A stretch of 13,992 bases of DNA from UBA11858 sp964589145 (GTDB lineage: Bacteria; Chloroflexota; Anaerolineae; Anaerolineales; UBA11858): contig CAZPSL010000233.1 of assembly GCA_964589145.1 (NCBI GenBank), forward strand, positions 1 to 13,992, in the 5' to 3' direction. Every line of letters starts with the position of its first letter. Position 1 is the stretch's first letter. Shown here piece after piece: positions 1 to 4,771 of this stretch. The notes beneath the pieces are model-generated. The model saw only the letters and a list, made by a program, of their open reading frames with translations. It made no database searches and was not told where the DNA came from. The position numbers were made by a program, and so were the translations under genes.

Positions 1-48
1 GCCTGCCTGCAACTTGCAAACATGCAGACTTGCAAACCTGCACCCTTG
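1..48. repeat. short direct repeats of an ACTTGCAAAC motif
   Basis: The segment contains two near-identical 16-nt units in tandem, ACTTGCAAACATGCAG and ACTTGCAAACCTGCAC, preceded by CTGCCTGCA-like bases. It is low-complexity DNA of the same flavour as the 7-bp repeats between mobA and amrS (4682-4747). It lies just downstream of the aconitase X gene. I see no coding potential in it. Confidence 0.6.
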
Positions 49-55
49 CCCTCCG

Positions 56-61
56 ATTATA
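56..61 (-). promoter_or_regulatory. candidate -10 box (TATAAT) facing left
   Basis: A perfect TATAAT on the minus strand lies 11 bp beyond the stop of the aconitase X gene. It points toward whatever lies left of the window and is followed by CGGAGGG. No convincing -35 hexamer is visible at 16-18 bp. It could start a transcript for the next gene, possibly the missing small subunit, but this is a motif match only. Confidence 0.3.
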
Positions 62-72
62 CCGCGCCCGGC

Positions 73-1275
73 TCACTCCACCGCCTTTGCCACCACCTCG
101 TCAAAGGGCAGCAGCACGGTCTTGAACTTGTTTTTCGCCGAGGCGTAGTAGCAGGCCTTGGCGCTGTCGGTTGCCAGGGCGTGGAACCGCCCCTCGATGG
201 GGGCGACCACGCAGCAGGTATCAGCGGCGAACTTCGCCCCGGCGGCCTCAATCACCGCCGTGTAACCCATCATATCGGCGATGTTCTTGGTCGGGCGGGC
301 GGTGGTGATCCAGAATTCCCTCGTCACCTGTTTGCCCGCCAGCAGTTCGGCGATGCGGGCGATTTCCTTGATGGAAAGATGCGGACACCCCAAACTGACG
401 AAATCCACCTCGTCAGCGGATGTCACATCAATCATCGATTCCCGCGCCCGGCGGATTTCATCTCCCGTGATGCGTACCGTTTCCTCCGGGGGCGTGACGG
501 ACGCGGCTTCGGGGGTGATTCCCGCCATGTGGAACATCGCCACCCCCCCGTAGGTCGCCACCGAAGCGCAAAACGATTTGAGATTCTCCACCGAAGCGCA
601 CTCAACCCCCCGGAGGAACGGAACCCGCCGTCCCTGCCGGTTTTGCAGTTTGTCGCCAATCACCTTGCCCAGCGCGCCGAAGTCGGTGTTTTCGTTCAGG
701 GCGGCTTCCACCTCGATAGTCAGCGCGGGCTGACGGTTCTCATCCAGGTGATAGCCGTAGGCGGGCGTGCGCCCCGTCAGGGATGCCGCCAGCGCGCTCG
801 GCCCGCCCTCGCGGTTGGTGCGCGCCCCCAGCACCGAGTTGGCGTAGCACACCGCGCTGGATTCCGCCCAGGCGATATGCTCCCCGAAGTGGGGCGTGTT
901 GCCGATCAGGTACGGCGTGCAGGATGCGGTGGTGATGATGTTCATGCGGGCGAAGGCATCCAGCACGCGGGTCTGGTTTTCAGCGAACTCCGGGCTGATG
1001 CCCAGCGCCTGCCAGTTTTCGATGTCCATCCCCGCGGGGTTGAGCGTGGTCAGGACGCGGGCGCGCCCGCCGCCTTCCGCCATCTCGGAGAGGAATTGCA
1101 GCCCCGCCTCCCCCAGGTTGGCGTAACTGACCCCGGAAATCTGCACCGAGGTCACCGGAATCAGCCGCGCCGCGCCGTAGATTTTGCCCAGCGCGGTGAG
1201 AATTTGCATCGCCTTGCGGGCGGCGCAGCCTTGTTCGCCGTCCAGCATGGCCTGTTCTTCAGGGGTGAGTCTCAT
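73..1275 (-). CDS. aconitase X (AcnX, DUF521) catalytic large subunit
   Basis: The protein has 400 residues and belongs to the aconitase X family, iron-sulfur hydro-lyases distantly related to aconitase. Known members are the large subunit of archaeal-type phosphomevalonate dehydratase and bacterial cis-3-hydroxy-L-proline dehydratase. Visible hallmarks are TTASCTPYLIGNTPHFGEH (Cys119), the CYANSVLGARTNREGGPSAL stretch near residues 143-162, GCPHLS (Cys297), ITTARPTKNIADMMGY near 333-348, and DTCC (Cys354/355). The three separated cysteines are the expected cluster ligands. The length fits a stand-alone large subunit, so a separate DUF126 small subunit should exist; it is not in the window and may lie to the left. 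The gene is last in a run with the MoeZ and thioredoxin genes, after a 59-bp gap. No clear Shine-Dalgarno precedes the ATG; an AATAAT lies 7 nt upstream. The substrate cannot be decided from sequence. Confidence 0.9.
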   Translation of the reverse strand: MRLTPEEQAMLDGEQGCAARKAMQILTALGKIYGAARLIPVTSVQISGVSYANLGEAGLQFLSEMAEGGGRARVLTTLNPAGMDIENWQALGISPEFAENQTRVLDAFARMNIITTASCTPYLIGNTPHFGEHIAWAESSAVCYANSVLGARTNREGGPSALAASLTGRTPAYGYHLDENRQPALTIEVEAALNENTDFGALGKVIGDKLQNRQGRRVPFLRGVECASVENLKSFCASVATYGGVAMFHMAGITPEAASVTPPEETVRITGDEIRRARESMIDVTSADEVDFVSLGCPHLSIKEIARIAELLAGKQVTREFWITTARPTKNIADMMGYTAVIEAAGAKFAADTCCVVAPIEGRFHALATDSAKACYYASAKNKFKTVLLPFDEVVAKAVE

Positions 1276-1334
1276 GGGAAAAATTATTGGAATTTTCGCT
1301 GAAACGCAGGGACAAGAGGCGCCTTGTTGATTTG

Positions 1335-2480
1335 TTAGTACACCGGCAAACTCGGCTCAACCGCCTGCGCCCAGGCATTGATGCCCCCTTTCAGGTTCCT
1401 GGCCTTGCGAAACCCCGCCTCGCGCAGCACCTTCAGGGCGCGGGCGGAACGCGTCCCCTCCTTGCAGATCAGCACGATTTCCTCGTCCGGGTTCAGTTCG
1501 GCGATGCGGGATGTCAACTTCCCCAGGGGGATGCTCTCCGCTCCGGGGATGCGGGCGATCTCGGCCTCGTGGGGTTCGCGGACATCCACCAGTTTCAGGG
1601 AATCCCCGCGCTTCAGGCGGTCAGCCAGTTCCGCGGGCGTGATTTCCCATTCCTCGCCGAGAGCATCCGGCTCGCGGCCGAATCCGCAAAACGCTTCGTA
1701 ATCCATCAGTCCGGTGATTTCGGGATGCTCCCCGCAGACCTTGCACTGCGGATTTTTGCGCAGTTTGATGCGGTCGAAGCGCATCTCCAGGGCATCGTAG
1801 AGCAGCAGCGTGCCGATCAGCGGCTCGCCGACTCCCAAAATCAGTTTGACCACCTCGGTCGCTTGCAGCGTCCCGATGGTTCCGGGCAGGATGCCCAGCA
1901 CGCCGCCTTCGGCACAGGTCGGCACCGCGCCGGGGGGCGGCGGCTCCGGAAAGATGCAGCGGTAACAGGGGCCGCGGCTGGCATCGAAAACGCTGACCTG
2001 CCCATCGAAGCGGAAAATCGAGCCATAGACGTTGGGCTTTCCGGTCAGCACCGCCAGGTCGTTGCTCAGGTAGCGGGTGGGAAAATTGTCGCTGCAATCC
2101 ACGATGATGTCATACGGCTCGGCGATGCGAAAGGCGTTTTCGGCGCTGAACATCTCGTTGTGGGCATCCACCCGGATGTCGGGGTTGAGGTCGAGCAGCC
2201 GTTTTTTGGCGGATTCCACCTTGAGGCCGCCGAGCGTCCCGCTCCCGTGGATGATCTGCCGTTGAAGGTTGGAGGCATCCACCAGATCGAAATCCACCAG
2301 CCCGATGCGCCCCACGCCCGCTGCTGCCAGGTAGAGCGCAACCGGAGAACCCAGCCCGCCGGTGCCGATGACCAGCACGGAGGCGGCCTTGAGTTTGCGC
2401 TGCCCCTGTAGCCCCACTTCGGGGAGCAGCAGGTGACGGGAGTAGCGTCGAAATTCCTCGCGGGAGAGTTCCGGGAGCAT
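1335..2480 (-). CDS. moeZ: MoeZ-type adenylyltransferase/sulfurtransferase (ThiF/MoeB domain plus rhodanese)
   Basis: This 381-residue two-domain E1-like enzyme is expected to adenylate the C-terminal Gly-Gly of a ubiquitin-fold sulfur carrier (MoaD or ThiS type) and then convert it to a thiocarboxylate. The ThiF/MoeB domain (about 1-250) starts with the SREEFRRYSRHLLLPEVG signature. It has the nucleotide loop GTGGLGS (39-45), catalytic Cys189 in PTCAEGG, and a zinc site formed by CYRC (172/175) and CKVC (246/249). The rhodanese domain (about 278-375) has active-site Cys339 in the loop CKEGTR, so both activities look intact. An AGGAG lies 10 nt before the ATG, and the gene starts 5 bp after the upstream thioredoxin stop, which implies co-transcription. 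Products could be molybdopterin, thiamine or a sulfur-carrier-dependent cysteine route. mobA at 4033 makes molybdenum cofactor plausible but is not in this operon. Confidence 0.92.
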   Translation of the reverse strand: MLPELSREEFRRYSRHLLLPEVGLQGQRKLKAASVLVIGTGGLGSPVALYLAAAGVGRIGLVDFDLVDASNLQRQIIHGSGTLGGLKVESAKKRLLDLNPDIRVDAHNEMFSAENAFRIAEPYDIIVDCSDNFPTRYLSNDLAVLTGKPNVYGSIFRFDGQVSVFDASRGPCYRCIFPEPPPPGAVPTCAEGGVLGILPGTIGTLQATEVVKLILGVGEPLIGTLLLYDALEMRFDRIKLRKNPQCKVCGEHPEITGLMDYEAFCGFGREPDALGEEWEITPAELADRLKRGDSLKLVDVREPHEAEIARIPGAESIPLGKLTSRIAELNPDEEIVLICKEGTRSARALKVLREAGFRKARNLKGGINAWAQAVEPSLPVY

Positions 2481-2485
2481 CGCGT

Positions 2486-3073
2486 TCAGTCTCCTACGCC
2501 AATTTTCGCCAGATTCTCATCCAGTACATCCATGCTCATGCTGCCGATGAACACCGCCTGAATGACTCCGTCGGCATCAATGAAAAACGAGGTGGGGTAA
2601 GCGTAAATTTCATAATCCCGCGAGACGCTTTCGGTGCCGACCAGCACGGTGAAGGTGATCTCCTCTTCTTGGATAAAGTCGAGCAGGTCATTCCGGGAAG
2701 AATCGCTTTCGATTGCCAGCACCACCAGTTCGGGAGCATACTGCCGGTAGCGTTCTTCGATGTGCGGCATCTCATCTACGCAGGGGCTGCACCAGGTTGC
2801 CCAGAAGTTCACCAGAACGGGCTGGCCGCGGAACTCGCTCAGGGTAACGGTTTCTCCGGTGATGCTTTGCAGTTGAAAATCGGGGGCGAACTCGCCGGTT
2901 TGGGGAGCGGCGCTGCTGTCCATCTCGGCGGGGCCGCTGTTATTGTCAGAATTATCAAACGGCATGTTCCACAGGGTGAGCATTCCACAAGCCGCGCAAA
3001 TTCCGACAAAAAAGCAAATGACGCTGCCGATGATAATTACAATGACCACGGTTGTTGTGCTGTTGTTTTTCAT
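2486..3073 (-). CDS. membrane-anchored TlpA/ResA-like thioredoxin-fold protein
   Basis: The protein has 195 residues counted from the chosen start. An N-terminal hydrophobic anchor (about 9-34, IVIIIGSVICFFVGICAACG) is followed by an acidic, Ser/Asn-rich linker (38-60). The AhpC/TSA-like thioredoxin fold begins at FAPDFQLQSITGETVTLSEFRGQ. The redox site is WATWCSPC (Cys95 and Cys98), and the cis-proline is in YAYPTSFF (Pro160), so the protein should be an active thiol oxidoreductase outside the membrane. Family members reduce cytochrome c apoproteins or other exported disulfide proteins. An in-frame ATG 24 nt upstream exists, but a GGAGG lies inside that extension, 4 nt before the ATG at 3073, so the shorter start is preferred. 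It heads the minus-strand operon with moeZ and the aconitase X gene. Whether it serves those enzymes or is only co-located is unknown. Confidence 0.9.
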   Translation of the reverse strand: MKNNSTTTVVIVIIIGSVICFFVGICAACGMLTLWNMPFDNSDNNSGPAEMDSSAAPQTGEFAPDFQLQSITGETVTLSEFRGQPVLVNFWATWCSPCVDEMPHIEERYRQYAPELVVLAIESDSSRNDLLDFIQEEEITFTVLVGTESVSRDYEIYAYPTSFFIDADGVIQAVFIGSMSMDVLDENLAKIGVGD

Positions 3074-3077
3074 CGTG

Positions 3078-3082
3078 CCTCC
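3078..3082 (-). promoter_or_regulatory. Shine-Dalgarno (GGAGG) fixing the thioredoxin start
   Basis: On the minus strand GGAGG is followed by CACG and then ATG at 3073. It would be inside the coding region if the upstream ATG at 3097 were used, so it argues for the 3073 start. Spacing is short (4 nt) but workable. Confidence 0.7.
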
Positions 3083-3127
3083 GTTAAGGTGGGGCAATTT
3101 CAGGGTTGATGTGTGTTCTCAATACGA

Positions 3128-3173
3128 AGAAACGGTAGAGCGGATTGGCAATCCGCTCTACAGCCGTGTTTCT
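3128..3173. repeat. palindromic repeat with AGCGGATTGGCAATCCGCT core
   Basis: Bases 3135-3161 form a perfect 13-bp inverted repeat around one central G (core GGATTGGCAATCC). An outer AGAAAC/GTTTCT pair (3128-3133 and 3168-3173) extends the stem across an internal loop. A related copy lies at 10879-10905. It is upstream of the thioredoxin gene start, so a terminator role for that gene is excluded. It is probably a dispersed REP-like intergenic palindrome. Confidence 0.8.
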
Positions 3174-3191
3174 CTGTGCCTTTGCAGAGAA
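3170..3191. repeat. small stem-loop TTCTCTG / CAGAGAA
   Basis: A perfect 7-bp inverted repeat (3170-3176 and 3185-3191) encloses an 8-nt loop. It sits between the AGCGGATTGG palindrome and the first 135-bp element. No gene is attached to it and no role is apparent. Confidence 0.4.
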
Positions 3192-3225
3192 GTGAGATGG
3201 ACTTGCCCTAAATGTCTATCCGAAA

Positions 3226-3376
3226 ATTCGGACGGGTGCAAGTAAAAGATGTAGAAATCGGGCAGTCACAAGGACATTGCTTCTTCCCCCCTCCCTTACC
3301 CTCCCCCCGACGGGGGGAGGGTAAGGGAGGGGGGAACCCAGGCGTTTCTACAACATTTGCCTGCACTCATTCGGAC
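3226..3376. mobile_element. 135-bp MITE-like element, copy 1, with 8-bp target duplication
   Basis: The element spans 3234-3368 and is flanked on both sides by ATTCGGAC (3226-3233 and 3369-3376), an exact 8-bp direct repeat typical of transposition. Its ends are inverted repeats: GGGTGCAAGTAAAAGATG inward from the left and GAGTGCAGGCAAATGTTG inward from the right, both continuing TAGAAA (19 of 24 matches). The interior is a perfect palindrome with 26-bp arms around a single A (3284-3336), made of C/G runs. It encodes nothing, so a transposase would have to act from elsewhere. Copy 2 at 3747-3881 has exactly the same length. Confidence 0.88.
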
Positions 3377-3391
3377 ATGTGTGTCGTTACA

Positions 3392-3643
3392 AGCATATCA
3401 ATCTGGTATGTTACCCCATCCCCCCTGTATCCCCCCTCACCCTTCGGGCAGGCTTCACACTCCCCAAGGAAAGGGGGATGTGCTGTAGTGATGTTGTCGG
3501 CGCACAGAGTGCGCCGACAACATCACACTTTTCGATGTCCCTCTCCAAAACTTCCGCTTTGGTTCCCCTCTCCCGAAGGGAGAGGGGGCAGGGGTGAGGG
3601 CAGGGAGGGGCTGGGGTGAGGGAAATGTCGCCACAGCATATCA
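3392..3643. repeat. multi-hairpin intergenic element, copy A, flanked by a 9-bp direct repeat
   Basis: AGCATATCA occurs at 3392-3400 and again at 3635-3643, bracketing 234 bp that contains several hairpins. The main one is a perfect 18-bp stem with loop AGA (3488-3526, inner arm CGGCGCAC). A 10-bp stem follows, CCCCTCTCCC/GGGAGAGGGG (3565-3587). Between them is a small CCAAA/TTTGG stem-loop around CTTCCGC. A diverged relative is at 8275-8468. The flanking repeat may be a target duplication, but similar ATCYGGTWTGTTAC strings beyond each 9-mer make the exact boundaries uncertain. No gene is visible. The remaining bases 3644-3738 show nothing I can name. Confidence 0.65.
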
Positions 3644-3738
3644 CAACGTATCCGGTTTGTTACATCGTGATTTTTCGAATAGGGTCTAAATCCATTTCCC
3701 CCAGTATAGCAAGTAAATTGCAAAAAAACAAATTGGAA

Positions 3739-3889
3739 CAGTGTGCGGGTGCAGGCAAATGTTGTAGAAAGTGGGCAGTCGTATGGGCGCTGCTTCCTTT
3801 CCCCCCACCCAACCCTCCCCCCGTCGGGGGGAGGGCAGGGGAGGGGGGACCACCGGCGTTCTACATCTTTTGCCTGCACCCCAGTGTGC
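3739..3889. mobile_element. 135-bp MITE-like element, copy 2, inserted at the 3' end of tRNA-Arg
   Basis: The element spans 3747-3881 and is bracketed by CAGTGTGC (3739-3746 and 3882-3889), a perfect 8-bp duplication. The right copy overlaps the last three bases of the tRNA gene (3887-3889), so the insertion hit the gene's end and the duplication restored it. Terminal inverted repeats start GGGTGCAGGCAAATGTTG (left) and GGGTGCAGGCAAAAGATG (right), both followed by TAGAA (21 of 23 matches). The centre is an imperfect C-run/G-run palindrome around CCCCCCGTCGGGGGG. Left-interior bases GGGCAGTC are shared with copy 1, so both copies lie in the same orientation. Confidence 0.9.
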
Positions 3890-3960
3890 CCCAGGAGGGA
3901 GTCGAACCCCCAACCTAGGCTTTAGGAGAGCCTTGCTCTGTCCGTTTGAGCTACTGGGGC
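3887..3960 (-). tRNA. tRNA-Arg (anticodon CCT)
   Basis: The 74-nt minus-strand sequence folds as a full cloverleaf. The acceptor is GCCCCAG/CTGGGGC with discriminator A, the D stem is GCTC/GAGC with a 9-nt loop, and the anticodon stem is AGGCT/AGCCT with loop CTCCTAA. The variable loop is AGGTT and the T arm is GGGGG-TTCGACT-CCCTC. Anticodon CCU reads the arginine codon AGG. CCA is not encoded (CAC follows). A strong promoter lies directly upstream, and the 3' end abuts the second 135-bp element. Confidence 0.97.
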
Positions 3961-3968
3961 GTGCGGGA

Positions 3969-3996
3969 ATTATAGCATAGGGGGGGAGTGAGTCAA
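3969..3996 (-). promoter_or_regulatory. sigma-70-type promoter of tRNA-Arg
   Basis: On the minus strand TTGACT (3996-3991), a 16-bp spacer and TATAAT (3974-3969) are followed 8 bp later by the tRNA 5' end. The -10 is extended (TGCTATAAT). The -35 box is contributed by the last unit (GAGTCAAC on the plus strand) of the octamer array, so the repeat and the promoter overlap physically. Confidence 0.8.
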
Positions 3997-4101
3997 CGAG
4001 TCGGCGAGTCAGCGAGTCGGCGAGTCAGCGAGTCAGCGAGTCAGCGAGTCAACGGATTGCCGATTCGCCGAATCGCTGAATCGTTGATTCGCCGACTCAA
4101 A
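3990..4101. repeat. 8-bp tandem repeat array (GAGTCAGC units)
   Basis: Eight contiguous octamers run from 3990 to 4053: GAGTCAAC, GAGTCGGC, GAGTCAGC, GAGTCGGC, three GAGTCAGC, then GAGTCAAC. Six more degenerate units (GGATTGCC, GATTCGCC, GAATCGCT, GAATCGTT, GATTCGCC, GACTCAAA) keep the same 8-bp phase to 4101. The left end forms the -35 box of the tRNA-Arg promoter. The right part encodes the C-terminal tail of MobA and its stop codon. There are no unique spacers, so this is not a CRISPR array. Confidence 0.9.
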
Positions 4102-4665
4102 CTCCTCCGGTGTGTTCACATTCAAAAATGCCAGTCCGCCAGGATCAAGGCGGGCGACTTCTTCCGGGGGCAGGGTGCGGATGCTGGCCTCCCCGTGCCA
4201 GGCGATTAGTTTCCACTTGTTGGCGGCGATGGCCTGTTCCACCAGCGGCAGACAGGTCTCGCGGCGATAGACGGCGTGCAGCGGCTCCAGGCCGTGTTCG
4301 GTGGCGGGGATGACCGCATCCAGGGCAGGGTCGGCGAGCAGATGGTCGCGGCAGACGGCGAAAACTTCAGGGCTGGCGAAGGGCATGTCGCAGGCGGCTA
4401 CCGCCACCAGCGGGTGCGAGGCGGCTTTCAGGGCGGTGTAAAGCCCGCCGAGGGCGCCGCGGCCGGGAATCACATCCGAGACGAGGGGCAAATTCAGGAA
4501 ACGGTAGCCCTCCGGTCGGTTGGTGGTGATGATCGTCTCCTGGGCGAGGGATTCCAGCCGGTCGAGGACGCGCTGAATCAACGGTTTTCCGCCAAAATCC
4601 AGCAGCGCCTTGTCCGTTCCCATGCGGGAAGAGCGCCCGCCCGCTTGAATGCAAAGGGTTAGCAT
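4033..4665 (-). CDS. mobA: molybdenum cofactor guanylyltransferase MobA
   Basis: The protein has 210 residues from the chosen start and transfers GMP from GTP to molybdopterin-Mo to make MGD-type cofactor in the cytoplasm. The signature IQAGGRSSRMGTDKALL (6-22) is the nucleotide-binding loop of the MobA family. Further marks are GRGALGGLYTAL (68-79), the metal-binding ACDMPF (91-96) and FLNVNTPEEF (180-189), the usual end of the fold. The last ~21 residues (ESANQRFSDSANRQSVDSLTR) are translated octamer repeat and are unlikely to be part of the enzyme. Start choice: the upstream extension to 4779 is translated 7-bp repeat with no family similarity, whereas ATG at 4665 opens directly on the fold. 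A TATAAT sits 6 nt before this ATG, which suggests a leaderless mRNA. Confidence 0.9.
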   Translation of the reverse strand: MLTLCIQAGGRSSRMGTDKALLDFGGKPLIQRVLDRLESLAQETIITTNRPEGYRFLNLPLVSDVIPGRGALGGLYTALKAASHPLVAVAACDMPFASPEVFAVCRDHLLADPALDAVIPATEHGLEPLHAVYRRETCLPLVEQAIAANKWKLIAWHGEASIRTLPPEEVARLDPGGLAFLNVNTPEEFESANQRFSDSANRQSVDSLTR

Positions 4666-4671
4666 GGTAGG

Positions 4672-4677
4672 ATTATA
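4672..4677 (-). promoter_or_regulatory. -10 box of mobA, leaderless-type spacing
   Basis: A perfect TATAAT on the minus strand is followed by CCTACC and then the mobA ATG. Transcription would start at or next to the start codon. The -35 region lies within the 7-bp repeats and shows no good TTGACA match. Confidence 0.55.
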
Positions 4678-4681
4678 CTGG

Positions 4682-4748
4682 AAGTTACAAGTTACAAGTT
4701 GCAAGTTGAAAGTTGAAAGTTGGAAACCTTCAACCTTCAACCTGCAAC
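4682..4748. repeat. 7-bp tandem repeats in opposed orientations between mobA and amrS
   Basis: Six AAGTTNN heptamers run from 4682 to 4723 (AAGTTAC twice, AAGTTGC, AAGTTGA twice, AAGTTGG). After AAA, three inverted counterparts run from 4727 to 4747 (CCTTCAA twice, CCTGCAA). The arms 4698-4719 and 4727-4748 form a 22-nt inverted repeat with three differences, each of which would be a G-U wobble in a minus-strand RNA. The block fills most of the 106-bp divergent promoter region of mobA and amrS. Confidence 0.8.
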
Positions 4749-4771
4749 CCCTGAACACTGGAACACACACC

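Noticed and set aside
22..1302. Long plus-strand open frame (426 codons)
   Set aside because: It is antisense to the well-supported aconitase X gene, has no recognisable domain, and its existence is explained by GC-rich codon bias of the real gene.
1287..2411. Long plus-strand open frame (374 codons)
   Set aside because: It is the mirror frame of moeZ, whose motifs and catalytic residues are all intact on the minus strand.
3226..3889. Composite transposon made of the two 135-bp copies
   Set aside because: Each copy has its own different 8-bp target duplication, so they inserted independently; nothing between them codes for a protein.
3212..3925. Several short open frames across the repeat region
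   Set aside because: They are translations of C/G-run palindromes and element ends (recurring TTFACT or NICLHP peptides), with no start signals and no protein-like composition.
3990..4053. Possible CRISPR array
   Set aside because: The repeat unit is only 8 bp and the units are contiguous with no unique spacers.
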